A DNA stretch of 64,000 nt from Methanobrevibacter arboriphilus (GCF_019669925.1 NZ_AP019779.1:2025292-2089291), one strand, 5' to 3'. Positions 48,131 to 56,407 are shown, counted from the first letter of the stretch. Notes: generated from the letters alone by a model not told the origin. A program made the numbers and translations.

Positions 48131-49021
48131 TTATTTATTTAAAGATAAAAAATCATAGATTATCTTAGATCCCGTTACTGCTGTTGGATCTCCAAGTTTG
48201 CTAGTAGCTACTTCTACTAAGTCAAAACCAATTACATTCTTATTAGCTAATATTTTTAATATATTTTCAATTATCTCTGGTGAAATTCCATTGGGGATTG
48301 GATTTCCTACCTCTGGAGCATATAATGGGTCTAAAACATCCATATCAATACTCAGATAAATTGGTTCATCTTCATTGATTCGATTGATTTTATCTTTAAT
48401 ATTTTCAAATTTTTCTTTTGTATCGTTTGCAGTGAAAATAGTTACATTTTTTACTCTATCAACAAACTCTTTTTCTTCAAGACTAGCTGATCTAATTCCT
48501 ATTTCAATTATTTCTTTTGGTTTTAAATCATACACTCTTTTCATTATTGTAGCATGAGAACATTTTTCACCTTGATATTCATCTATAATATCCATGTGTG
48601 CATCAAGATGTATGATTGTCATATCTTCAATATCATACTTCTTTGAAAGTGCTTTAATTGGAGCTAAACTAACACTATGTTCTCCTCCAATCGTTATTGG
48701 TTTTATATTATGTTCAATAAGGTCAGATATTGTGTCTTCAAGAATTTTAATGGTTTCTTTACAGTTTCCATATATAACATTTATGTTTCCAAAATCATAG
48801 AAAACTGTATCAAGGTTACTTTTAAGGGTTATATTATATTTTTCAAAGCTGTATGATGCTTCTCTAACTGTTGTTGGACCAAATCTTGAGCCAGGACCAT
48901 AAGAACTAGTACTGTCAAATGGAACTCCTATTATTCCCCAGCTATTTTCTTTAGTTTCTTTTAAATTTTCTGTTTCTTGTGAAAAAGCAAATTTCCATGG
49001 TTTATAAGTGTTAAATAACAT
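48131..49021 (-). CDS. speB: Agmatinase / ureohydrolase
   Basis: The 296-residue protein has the binuclear Mn2+ motifs in order: GGEHSVSLAP, IIHLDAHMD, SHATIMKR, and SIDMDVLDPLYAPEVGNPIP. It hydrolyses agmatine to putrescine and urea in polyamine synthesis. ATG 49021 is preferred over the in-frame GTG at 49033; TGTGA lies just upstream. pdaD (agmatine producer) and aIF5A (a user of the pathway) are encoded 5-8 kb away, separated by an accessory island. Confidence 0.93.
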   Translation of the reverse strand: MLFNTYKPWKFAFSQETENLKETKENSWGIIGVPFDSTSSYGPGSRFGPTTVREASYSFEKYNITLKSNLDTVFYDFGNINVIYGNCKETIKILEDTISDLIEHNIKPITIGGEHSVSLAPIKALSKKYDIEDMTIIHLDAHMDIIDEYQGEKCSHATIMKRVYDLKPKEIIEIGIRSASLEEKEFVDRVKNVTIFTANDTKEKFENIKDKINRINEDEPIYLSIDMDVLDPLYAPEVGNPIPNGISPEIIENILKILANKNVIGFDLVEVATSKLGDPTAVTGSKIIYDFLSLNK

Positions 49022-49036
49022 AGTTTCACACACTTT

Positions 49037-49237
49037 TTATACTATAGCTAACATAATTTTTCTATCCATCTGGTTATTTTCAAATATATTAAAAAATTCA
49101 TCAACATCTTCTTTATTTTCCATACTATAAAGACTTAATAAAATGTTTGTATCGAATATTAATGTACCTTCGTTTATTATTTTATTTTTTTCCTCGTTGG
49201 TTATTGGGTTAAAATAACTTGAAAATTTTTGTTTCAT
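49037..49237 (-). pseudogene. Truncated PIN-like domain gene
   Basis: The 66-residue frame starts like a PIN_8 (DUF4935) protein: YFNPITNEEKNKIINEGT followed by LIFDTNILLSLYSM (first catalytic Asp of a PIN nuclease). The rest of the domain and the remaining acidic residues are absent; the frame ends 16 bases from the speB start after a short unrelated tail. Full proteins of this type are several hundred residues long. AGGA precedes the ATG. It is probably a remnant left by a deletion or insertion at the island border. Confidence 0.7.
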
Positions 49238-49564
49238 ATGATAATTCCTAATTAATATTTTTAAATAAATTTTTTAGTATTTCCATATTTATAATATTAA
49301 TCTCATTTAATATTTTTAAAGATTTTTAATTTTTAATATTAAAAACATATTTTTTTTTATATGTATATATTATTTATAATTTATTGAAGTAAAAAAATTA
49401 TTGTTAATATTATAAATTTTTAGATGGATTATATTTTAATCTATCTCTATTCTTTTTAAACTATTTTCAAATACTTATTGAAGAACAGTAAAATTTATAG
49501 AAATCTAATTATATAATTATGACATAACAAACAAGTTATTTTTAAATTTATTTAAAATAAATAA
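49238..49564. other. Intergenic, no gene seen
   Basis: AT-rich spacer between the truncated PIN gene (minus) and the small zinc protein (plus). Divergent promoters must lie here. No other feature recognised. Confidence 0.5.
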
Positions 49565-49576
49565 ATGGTGATAACA

Positions 49577-49738
49577 TTGGTAAATACATATTCAAGAAAT
49601 GTAGAAAAATTCTGCACGAAAGTAAAATGTAAATGCCTATATAGGAATTGTGTGAATACTCCTGAATGGGTTTGTCCTAGATGTGGTAGAGTATATGAAC
49701 TCATAGGTAATGAGTATGTACTAAAAATTGATATTTAA
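49577..49738 (+). CDS. 53-residue cysteine-rich zinc-ribbon protein
   Basis: A short gene whose product begins MVNTYSRNVEKFCTKVKCKC and has six cysteines: C13, C18 and C20 with C25, then CPRCG as a zinc knuckle. The TTG start is chosen because GGTGAT (49567-49572) is 4 bases upstream; an in-frame ATG at 49565 would give 57 residues. It probably folds around one or two zinc ions and may bind nucleic acid or a protein partner. It precedes the Xre-ImmA/IrrE-PIN genes by about 140 bases. Confidence 0.65.
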   Translation: MVNTYSRNVEKFCTKVKCKCLYRNCVNTPEWVCPRCGRVYELIGNEYVLKIDI

Positions 49739-49809
49739 TAATAAATTTTTCTTATTTTTTCTTAAAAATTTTTCTAAATGCTTAGAGTGTTAGTTGAATT
49801 TGATATTTT

Positions 49810-49850
49810 TGGCATAATTTTATAGAAAATTTTATATGTAATTTATGCCA
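49810..49850 (+). promoter_or_regulatory. Inverted-repeat operator flanking the xre promoter
   Basis: TGGCATAA (49810-49817) and TTATGCCA (49843-49850) are perfect inverted copies whose starts are 33 bases apart, about three helical turns. A TATA-like TTTATATGT (49831-49839) lies between them. An Xre dimer pair binding both arms could hide the promoter, as in autoregulated toxin-antitoxin modules. The GC-containing arms stand out in this AT-rich DNA. Confidence 0.6.
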
Positions 49851-49881
49851 TAGTAATATATAATACAATAAAGGTGAAAAT

Positions 49882-50211
49882 ATGCGATATAAAGTGGGAG
49901 ATAAACTAAGGAAATTAAGGGAGGATAGTAAATATACTCAAAGTCAGCTTGCTAATTATTTGGGGATTGATCAAGGCCAACTTTCTAAAATTGAAAACGG
50001 GACTAGAAACCTTAATTTGAGTTTGTTAGATAAAATTTGTTCATTATATAATTGTTCCCATGAATACATTATAAATGATTCAGGAGAATGTTCCATTACT
50101 AAAGTTGCTTTTAGAAATAGTGAAAATTTTGTTGATTTGAATGTTGTTGCTAAAATAAATCAAGTAACTAATAATTTAAAACTTTTAAGAAATTTAGATA
50201 ATGAGGAATAA
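49882..50211 (+). CDS. Xre-type helix-turn-helix regulator
   Basis: The 109-residue protein has a standard Xre domain at residues 5-62 (KLRKLREDSKYTQSQLANYL, then GIDQGQLSKIENGTRNLNLS), followed by a region that may contact the peptidase encoded next. AAGGTGA precedes the ATG. The stop codon lies 1 base before the start of the ImmA/IrrE gene. As in ImmR/ImmA pairs, it is the likely repressor and substrate of the metallopeptidase. An inverted repeat lies in its promoter. Confidence 0.9.
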   Translation: MRYKVGDKLRKLREDSKYTQSQLANYLGIDQGQLSKIENGTRNLNLSLLDKICSLYNCSHEYIINDSGECSITKVAFRNSENFVDLNVVAKINQVTNNLKLLRNLDNEE

Positions 50212-50212
50212 T

Positions 50213-50977
50213 ATGAAATACATACAGGACAATAATATAAAGGGGTATCGTGAAACTAATCAATTTGCCGAAGATTTAAGAAGAGATTGGGGAATCGATA
50301 GTTATTCTCCTGTTGATATTTTTTCTGTTGCGATTGAAAAATTGCCTAATTTGACGTTAATTTTATTGCCTTTGGGTGAAAAAATTAGTGGGTGTTGTTC
50401 TAAGGTTGTTGATGATCAAATTATTTTGATTAATTCGGAACATTCTAAAGGTAGGCAAAATTTTACTTTAGCGCATGAATTATATCATTTAATATATGAA
50501 GATAACGAAGAGTGGTTAATTTGTGGGCATGATGCCAATAGTTCTAGTGAAGAAGAAGCAAATAATTTTGCATCTTCATTATTAATGCCAGATAGTGCTC
50601 TTAATGATTATGAGAAAAAGAACAATATTGTAAAATGGAATTTGGAAAATATTATACATTGCGAACAATTTTTCCAAATTAGTCATACTGCAATGTTATA
50701 TAGATTAAGGTTAATTAATGGGTCAATAACATATGATGAATTTACAAGATATAAACTCAATGTTAAAAATGAAGCTATGAAATTAGGTTTTAGCACTGAA
50801 TTATATGAGCCTTCTAATGATAGTAAAAAATATTTTTCTTTTGGCAATTATATACGTTTAACTGAGAAAGCTTTTGAAAATAATAAAATATCTATTGGGA
50901 AAAAAAACGAGTTATTGATGGATGTTTTCAGATCGGATATTGTTTATAATCTTAAAGAAGGGGATTTTCTTGATTAA
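50213..50977 (+). CDS. ImmA/IrrE family metallopeptidase
   Basis: The 254-residue COG2856-type protein has HELYH (H88-H92) as zinc site and EEEANNFASSLLMPDSAL carrying the third ligand, followed by a helical C-terminal part (about residues 160-254). Members cleave partner Xre regulators to switch on nearby genes. ATG 50213 is used, 5 bases after GAGGA; ATG 50201 overlaps the xre end. It overlaps the following PIN gene by 8 bases, so all three genes form one operon. Confidence 0.92.
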   Translation: MKYIQDNNIKGYRETNQFAEDLRRDWGIDSYSPVDIFSVAIEKLPNLTLILLPLGEKISGCCSKVVDDQIILINSEHSKGRQNFTLAHELYHLIYEDNEEWLICGHDANSSSEEEANNFASSLLMPDSALNDYEKKNNIVKWNLENIIHCEQFFQISHTAMLYRLRLINGSITYDEFTRYKLNVKNEAMKLGFSTELYEPSNDSKKYFSFGNYIRLTEKAFENNKISIGKKNELLMDVFRSDIVYNLKEGDFLD

Positions 50978-51551
50978 TAAACCTGTATTTTATGATACTG
51001 ATTGTTTAGCTTGTTTTTTAATAATCGGAGAATGTTCTATTCTTATTCAAATGTTTTCTAAGATTATTATCACTGAACCTGTTCATCGTGAGCTTTTTAA
51101 TGAAAGTACTCCACCTATAATAAAAAATAATTTAAGAGTTTTGATAGGTAGGGGTTTTGTAGAAGTTAAGGAAATGAGTATACTTTCTTCTGTATATCAT
51201 TGTTATTCGTATATTGAACAAGGTCTTAGGAGTGATAATGATACACGTATAGGTAAAGGTGAAGCTTCAGTTATAGCTTTTGCAAAAGAAAATGATGGCA
51301 TTGTTGCTAGCAATAATCTTTTCGATGTTAAAGAATATACTGATAAATATAATTTATCTCTTATAACTACTCCTCTTATTTTAGGTAAAGCAGTTGAAAA
51401 TAAGCTGATAGATGAAACAAAAGCGAATAGTTTATGGAGTAAAATGTTAGATAGAAATATGTATTTGCCTGATGATTCTTTTTCTGAATATTACTCTAAT
51501 AATTATGAAGATGATTGTGATGATTTTTTGAAATCTAATAATATATTTTAA
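50970..51551 (+). CDS. PIN-domain protein of the Xre-ImmA/IrrE operon
   Basis: The 193-residue protein resembles PIN/DUF3368 proteins: VFYDTDCLACFLIIGE (D9, D11), RIGKGEASVIAFAKENDGIV (E98), ASNNLFDVKEYTDKYNLSLI (D119), and a C-terminal acidic tail (NNYEDDCDDF). The fourth position usually reads DD but here reads NN, so the metal site may be altered. The TTG start is chosen since AAGGGGAT lies 5 bases upstream and the frame overlaps the peptidase gene by 8 bases. It is a probable RNase effector (toxin) under Xre and peptidase control. Confidence 0.75.
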   Translation: MINKPVFYDTDCLACFLIIGECSILIQMFSKIIITEPVHRELFNESTPPIIKNNLRVLIGRGFVEVKEMSILSSVYHCYSYIEQGLRSDNDTRIGKGEASVIAFAKENDGIVASNNLFDVKEYTDKYNLSLITTPLILGKAVENKLIDETKANSLWSKMLDRNMYLPDDSFSEYYSNNYEDDCDDFLKSNNIF

Positions 51552-51598
51552 TATTGGTATATAATATTTTTTATTATTTTTTCATTTGTAATGTTTAG

Positions 51599-51624
51599 TC
51601 TTGCAGCTGCAAGAAGTGTTTTTT
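51599..51624 (+). terminator. Perfect palindrome plus T-run after the PIN gene
   Basis: TCTTGCAGCTGCAAGA (51599-51614) is a perfect 16-base palindrome, followed after AGTG by six T. It lies 47 bases after the PIN stop codon and could be an intrinsic terminator of the three-gene operon. The unusually GC-containing core makes it stand out. Confidence 0.55.
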
Positions 51625-51753
51625 CAAGTGTAAAACTATTTTTTAATATTTTTTATATTTAATTTATAAAGCTATTTTTCCAACTGTACGATAATATTAT
51701 ACATTTGATTTTTTTATTTAATATATAAATTAAATATAATAAAAAAAATAAAG

Positions 51754-52236
51754 TTAAATAGAATCAATCAAATTTCTAAGTTTATCAGAAAAATTATTCC
51801 CTTCATAGGATTCTATTTTTTCTATATGTTTTTCAGATAATCTTATAGTTTTTACTATAAGCTCTTTATCTGATTTATATAATTTCAGAACAAAGCTTAT
51901 TAATACTTTCGCTTTTGTTTCATCATCTACTTCAGATAATGAATTTAACAAATCTATTGATTTGTTTTTTATTCTTATATCCTTCTTTGTTGGCATTCCA
52001 AAAGAAGCTGATATATTAGATATTAATCCAGTTATGATACTTACAAAACCAGTTAAATCATCGTTACGCAAACTTCGCTCATACCCATAAGCATAACTAT
52101 AAACAGCTATTTTTTCATGATAATTAAGCTTATCATATAAATCAGGAGGGTTATACCAACCACCGGATATACATAATTCTTCTATTTCTATTTTTGTCTT
52201 TTTATATATTTTAAATAAGTCTTTTAAATTTTGCAA
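51754..52236 (-). CDS. Uncharacterised protein with C-terminal ribbon-helix-helix-like segment
   Basis: The frame codes 160 residues from TTG. The N-terminal 110 residues are helical and charged, with GGWYNPPDLYDKLNYHEK and YSYAYGYERSLRNDDLTG. The last 33 residues (KTIRLSEKHIEKIESYEG, then NNFSDKLRNLIDSI) look like a ribbon-helix-helix DNA-binding unit. There is no binding site for the TTG. A strong one, GGGAGGGG, lies before an ATG at 52261 that is out of frame by one base across a T7-A6 run; one extra T would join it to this frame. So the gene is either frameshifted or mis-sequenced there. No known family. Confidence 0.6.
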   Translation of the reverse strand: MQNLKDLFKIYKKTKIEIEELCISGGWYNPPDLYDKLNYHEKIAVYSYAYGYERSLRNDDLTGFVSIITGLISNISASFGMPTKKDIRIKNKSIDLLNSLSEVDDETKAKVLISFVLKLYKSDKELIVKTIRLSEKHIEKIESYEGNNFSDKLRNLIDSI

Positions 52237-52526
52237 TTCTTTTTTAAAAAAATCATTAATAATCTTCCCCTCCCTATTTTGTATTCTCTGTATTCTATAC
52301 TATTTAACTTATACTACATAAATATTTTGTTTATAATAAAAAAAAAATTATTGAATCTAACTTGGTAGTATAATATAAAACTAAATTTTATTTTTGTAGT
52401 GTTTAAAAGAATTTAATTTAATTTATTATTTATAATATTTTTATATTAAAATTAAGAATCATTATAAATAAAAAAAGTAGTTGGATAATGATTATTTTTT
52501 TATCATTATCTAAATATTTTAAAAAT
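52237..52526. other. Intergenic, no complete gene seen
   Basis: Holds the purine-rich ribosome binding site and ATG discussed for the 51754-52236 gene (minus strand), then AT-rich DNA with a few T-runs behind the coiled-coil gene. Nothing else recognised. Confidence 0.45.
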
Positions 52527-52841
52527 TTATAACCCATTTATTTCTATTGGGCCTTGTTTTTCATATATTACTAAGCATACTTTGAGTTTTCTTTTTAGTT
52601 TCATATATTTTTCTGTTGCTGCATTAAGTTTTTTGTGGAATTCTTTCATTTTTTCATATTTTTCTTTTTTCATTTCTTCTGTCATTTCTTTTTTCATCAT
52701 TTCTTCATTGTGTTGTTTCATATAACGCATTTTGTGTTTAAAGTAATTGTGTTTTCCTTTTAGCATTTTGTATTCTGCAGCACATTCTCCTACTTCATCT
52801 GCTAATTTAAGCAGATATTCTTCATTTAACATTTTTGACAT
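52527..52841 (-). CDS. Helical protein rich in Met, Lys and Glu
   Basis: The 104-residue protein is predicted almost wholly helical: MRYMKQHNEEMMKKEMTEEM and the following KKEKYEKMKEFHKKLNAATE have coiled-coil character, with two cysteines (in GECAAEY and KVCLVIY) at the ends. The start is ATG 52841, 5 bases after TGTGA. There is no membrane segment and no known domain. It sits in the accessory island between the ribbon-helix-helix protein and the VapBC pair. Function unknown. Confidence 0.65.
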   Translation of the reverse strand: MSKMLNEEYLLKLADEVGECAAEYKMLKGKHNYFKHKMRYMKQHNEEMMKKEMTEEMKKEKYEKMKEFHKKLNAATEKYMKLKRKLKVCLVIYEKQGPIEINGL

Positions 52842-53015
52842 AGTTTTCACATCCCTATGTTATAATTTTGTTGTTTTTTGATAATATAGTTTTAATTTTT
52901 ATTATTTTTTAAGGGATAAATCATATTATTTGGCTTATTTTTCTCTATTTCCTATTTAATATTTTAAAATATAATATTGATAGCTATTGAAAAGTAATGT
53001 TTATTATATTAATAA

Positions 53016-53411
53016 TTAATCTATTATTTTTATATCTTCAATATTGAAATGTTCATCAAATGTTACTATCTTGTTTATTCCTAATTCTTTCATGATTTCA
53101 ATATATAAACAATCAAAAAAAGGTAATCTTTTAGGAAGATAATTAACCATTCTTTCCATAGTATTATTATATAAATTTATATCCTCAACTATTCCAAATT
53201 TACCACTGTTTAATCTATTATAAACTTTTTCTAATAGTTCTTTTGAAACCTTTAACTTAATATTTAAAACTGTCATTACCTCTAGTATTATGGAATTGGA
53301 TATAATAATAGTTTCATGGTTTATTTTATTCCATATTTTCAAAGCTCGTTTATTAAATTTATGGTCTTTGACAAATAAAGCTATTAAAAAATTGGCATCT
53401 GCAAATATCAT
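53016..53411 (-). CDS. vapC: VapC-like PIN-domain toxin
   Basis: The 131-residue protein has the compact PIN fold: IFADANFLIALFVKDHKFNK (D5), SNSIILEVMTVL (Glu), PFFDCLYIEIMKELGINKIV (Asp) and TFDEHF (Asp), so all four acidic positions are present. It should be an RNase that cuts tRNA, rRNA or mRNA when free. It starts 4 bases after the antitoxin stop, the normal layout of a VapBC pair. Confidence 0.88.
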   Translation of the reverse strand: MIFADANFLIALFVKDHKFNKRALKIWNKINHETIIISNSIILEVMTVLNIKLKVSKELLEKVYNRLNSGKFGIVEDINLYNNTMERMVNYLPKRLPFFDCLYIEIMKELGINKIVTFDEHFNIEDIKIID

Positions 53412-53415
53412 AAAA

Positions 53416-53694
53416 TTAACCTTTTCTTGTTCTTATTTCTTTTACTGCTTCTACTGGATCAAATTCCTTTGGTGCTTCAATACTACTTATTACATCATCA
53501 ATATTTTTATTAGGGTCTGGTTTTACTATGAATTTAAGTTTAGATTTGTTTTTTTGTGGTTCTTTTTCTATTCCTTGTTTTAAATAATCATTAATTATCT
53601 TTGTTTGTGTGGTATTTTTATTAATAGCTATTTGTTTGATTGTATCTATTATTTCAGAATCTATAAATAATGTGGTTCTATTTTTGGTTTTCAT
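53416..53694 (-). CDS. vapB: VapB-like ribbon-helix-helix antitoxin
   Basis: The 92-residue protein has an N-terminal ribbon-helix-helix (NRTTLFIDSEIIDTIKQIAI, then NKNTTQTKIINDYLKQGIEK), a Lys/Pro linker, and a C-terminal acidic helix (FDPVEAVKEIRTRKG) that would fill the toxin active site. ATG 53694 follows AAGTGAT by 5 bases; the in-frame GTG at 53703 is inside that site. Three ATTACATA direct repeats lie upstream and may be the operator. Confidence 0.85.
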   Translation of the reverse strand: MKTKNRTTLFIDSEIIDTIKQIAINKNTTQTKIINDYLKQGIEKEPQKNKSKLKFIVKPDPNKNIDDVISSIEAPKEFDPVEAVKEIRTRKG

Positions 53695-54275
53695 ATTTAT
53701 CACTTCTAATATGATTTTTGTAATGTTTTGTATGATATATGATATATTACATACATATTACATATATATTATATATTACATAATACATATATATTTTATC
53801 ATTAACATAAAAGAATAAATTTTACACTTTTTTAAATATTTATTTTCTTAAAGAATTAGCTGATGCAAAGTTTGAGATGCAAAGTTTAAAAGTATATAAA
53901 AGTAAATAATCTATTAAAAGATAATATAGATAAAATAAGGGTATAAAAATTAGAATTATTTGGTTTAATTGATATTAAGTATTGTAAATTTTTTAAAAAA
54001 AGTTTAATAAAATATTAAGCAAAATTAAAGCTTTTTCATTAATGGAATAATAAGTAAAAATAGTAATGATATTTAAAATGTGTTAAGGTGTGTTATTATA
54101 TGAGTATTATCTATATATCAATTTTATCCTCTAAATATTAATTATTTGGATAATACTAGATTTAATGAGTTATTTTATTAATAATTTAAAAATAATAGGG
54201 TTTAAAAATAAATATATTAAGATAATAAATATTAAGATAATAAAAAAAGAATTATTAGATAAATTTGCTATTTAT
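53695..54275. other. Intergenic behind aIF5A, with vapB promoter
   Basis: The first 90 bases are the vapB control region. A direct repeat GATGCAAAGTTT occurs at 53862-53873 and 53876-53887, just before a TATA-like AGTATATAAAAG. That suggests a promoter for an unrecognised short transcript towards 54000, but no coding frame follows. Confidence 0.45.
53746..53782 (-). promoter_or_regulatory. Candidate VapB operator, three direct repeats
   Basis: ATTACATA occurs at 53746-53753, 53757-53764 and 53775-53782, 52-88 bases upstream of the vapB ATG on the minus strand, with TATA-like DNA between the copies. Ribbon-helix-helix antitoxins usually bind arrays of short repeats like this. The low complexity of the region weakens the case. 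Confidence 0.4.
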
Positions 54276-54665
54276 CTATTTAACTCTCATTATTTTCATG
54301 TTTCCTAATGCAGTGATATAATCTACTTCTGCACCTTCAACAATCTGATCTCTTATTTCTTCAGGTATAGGAAGTTCGAGAGTTTCATAATTTTCCATAT
54401 CCATTAATTGAACATCGCTACCCATGATAGATAATACTTGTCCAACTCTTTTGTCAATAATTGGAATATCAATTTTAGTATCTACTGGTTTAACAATACT
54501 TCTTTTTTGGTTATCAAAAATACCAACAGCTTCAAGTCTTGCTTTAGCTGCTCCGTGTTTTCCAGGAGATGAAGTTGATAAACTGGTTATTTTAGAAGCT
54601 TCTCCATCTAATACTACATATTTTCCTACTTTTAAAGTTTTCACTTCAACAACTTTCTTTGACAT
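54276..54665 (-). CDS. eif5A: Translation factor aIF5A
   Basis: The 129-residue protein has the N-terminal SH3-like domain with the modification loop [19 protein letters not shown], where K36 should carry hypusine or deoxyhypusine. A C-terminal OB-fold follows ([20 protein letters not shown]). It rescues ribosomes stalled at polyproline. AGGAGGA precedes the ATG. Its modification draws on the polyamine pathway served by speB and pdaD nearby. Confidence 0.97.
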   Translation of the reverse strand: MSKKVVEVKTLKVGKYVVLDGEASKITSLSTSSPGKHGAAKARLEAVGIFDNQKRSIVKPVDTKIDIPIIDKRVGQVLSIMGSDVQLMDMENYETLELPIPEEIRDQIVEGAEVDYITALGNMKIMRVK

Positions 54666-55328
54666 TAATTTTCCTCCACATATAGGATATAATATTTGTT
54701 AAAATTATTGTAAGGGTCAATATTTAATTAAAAATATATTTCATTTAAATCTAAATTTAATTTAAAGATATATTTAATTTAAAATATTTTTAATTAAAAG
54801 CATTTTCCTTTTATAATCTTTTATAAATCTAATATTGATTAATACTATGTATTTACTCCTAATTCTATGTTTTTACATTTAATATTATGTATCTATATCT
54901 AATACTATGTTTTCACATATTTTTATTAGGAGCTTTATATAACTTCAATTTACAAAAATGTAGTTAATATAAGTAATATAATTAGATTAATAATATATTT
55001 AATCAAGTTTTATATAAAGTATTCTATTAGTTTTAATATTATTTTTTAATAGAATTTTTTAATAGAATTCTTGAAATTCTTGGAATTATTTATAATAAAA
55101 ACTTTATTTTTATATTTATAAAATCAGAAATTTTGTAATAATGAAAACCTCGCTTTTAAACTTATAAAAATAAGAATTTTTATAAATAATAAAAATTTCA
55201 TTTTTAAACTTATAAAAATAGAAAATTTTTATAAATAATAAAAAATTTTAATAGTATAATCATTAATAAGAATTTAAAAAGAAGTAGAATAAGTATAGAG
55301 TAAGTATAAAATGTTATAGAAAAGATTG
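54666..55328. other. Intergenic between aIF5A and histone
   Basis: About 660 AT-rich bases: first the aIF5A promoter side, then repeats of TACTATGTATTTAC / AATATTATGTATCTAT type near 54840-54915, and the 48-base tandem repeat at 55154-55249. No gene seen. Confidence 0.5.
55154..55249 (+). repeat. 48-base tandem repeat, two copies, also found inverted at 63.7 kb
   Basis: Two adjacent units (from 55154 and 55201) share TTTTAAACTTATAAAAATA, then nearly the same ATTTTTATAAATAATAAAA block. The reverse complement of about 41 bases of the second unit recurs exactly near 63697-63728 and, less well, at 63648-63670. So it is a dispersed repeat rather than local slippage. Confidence 0.7.
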
Positions 55329-55550
55329 TTAACTTATATAGTAAAAATGCTTTTTAGCATTAGTAATATCCTTTGTTTTAATAGTTTTTCGCTTGTTAGA
55401 CTTAGCACTTTTAAAGGATTCTTCTGTTAATTTTTTAATAAATTCTGTTGTTTCTTCTATAATCTGATTAAGTCCATCATTACTTATTAATAATTCATCA
55501 TTTACTTCTTTTATCATTCGTTTTACAGTTGCTTTTGGTAAATCTGTCAT
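55329..55550 (-). CDS. Archaeal histone, divergent
   Basis: The 73-residue histone-fold protein reads LPKATVKRMIKEVNDELLIS for the first helix and loop, LNQIIEETTEFIKKLTEES as the long central helix, and KRKTIKTKDITNAKKHFYYI for the last loop and helix. It keeps the RKTIK-x-DI loop of HMf-type histones but lacks the usual acidic/basic tetramer residues and ends in FYYIS. AAGGTGA precedes the ATG. It probably wraps DNA, perhaps as a minor variant. Confidence 0.9.
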   Translation of the reverse strand: MTDLPKATVKRMIKEVNDELLISNDGLNQIIEETTEFIKKLTEESFKSAKSNKRKTIKTKDITNAKKHFYYIS

Positions 55551-55760
55551 TTTTTCACCTTATACATTACATTATGGATTTAAATCCCTAATTAATTTTT
55601 TATAACTCTTTGATTATTATTTTTATAATTGTTTAATATTACATATTTTATACTGCTTTTATACCATTTAAAGAGATAGTTGTTCTGAAAATTATAAAAA
55701 GTTTAATATGGAAAATCTAAACTCGGGATAATATATAAAAAGATCAATATACTTTAAATT

Positions 55761-55782
55761 AAATAGTGAATATTCACTATTT
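55761..55782 (+). repeat. 22-base perfect palindrome
   Basis: AAATAGTGAAT is followed by its exact reverse complement ATTCACTATTT. Outside it ACTTTAAA (55751-55758) and TTTAAAGT (55781-55788) are also inverted. It lies about 210 bases upstream of the histone gene. It may be a regulator binding site or a cruciform-forming site. Confidence 0.75.
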
Positions 55783-56260
55783 TAAAGTAATATAATTAAT
55801 TTCAGTACAATAGTATATAAAAGTTTCTATAAGATTTTAAAGGAATTCTTGCTTTTTTATAAATAAAATTAGCTTTTTCATAAATTTATTGATCATAGCA
55901 ATTTCTTTAGTAATTATAGTAATATAGGTAGTAATTTTAATAATATACCTAATTATAATAACATCTTTAGTAATTATTTTAATTATTATTTTAATTTATT
56001 ATTTTAATAATTATAGTAATACATTTATTAATATGATTAAAATAATTGTTAATACTTTTATTAATTTTTCTATTAATATGTTTATTTATATTTTTATTAA
56101 TAGATATGAACATGTATTAATAAGTAGAAATTCTAATATTAATAGAACTTTGAATTTAAATTATAATTTAAATATAATTTGATTTGAATTTGGTTTTTTA
56201 AAAATTTTAAAAAATTTTAAATTAATTTATAAAATTATAATTATTATTTTAATAATTGCT

Positions 56261-56305
56261 ATTTTACTAAATATTATTTTATTTTTAATATTATTTTAGT
56301 AAAAT
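56261..56305 (+). repeat. Hairpin upstream of pdaD
   Basis: ATTTTACTAAA (56261-56271) pairs with TTTAGTAAAAT (56295-56305); inside, AATATTA (56270-56276) pairs with TAATATT (56286-56292). The stem reaches about 16 pairs with a small bulge. It sits 100 bases before pdaD and could be a leader structure. Confidence 0.5.
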
Positions 56306-56407
56306 AATATTTAATATAATATTATTTAATGGAATATTATTCGATGAAATGCTTTTTAATAGAATAATATTAAATATAATAATTTATTAAGCTTACTATG
56401 TGATAAA

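Larger units (their letters stand above)
55551..56407. other. Intergenic between histone and pdaD
   Basis: About 860 AT-rich bases holding the divergent promoters of histone (minus) and pdaD (plus). Besides the two inverted repeats listed below it contains TAATTATAGTAATA iterations at 55910-56030. No coding frame seen. Confidence 0.5.
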
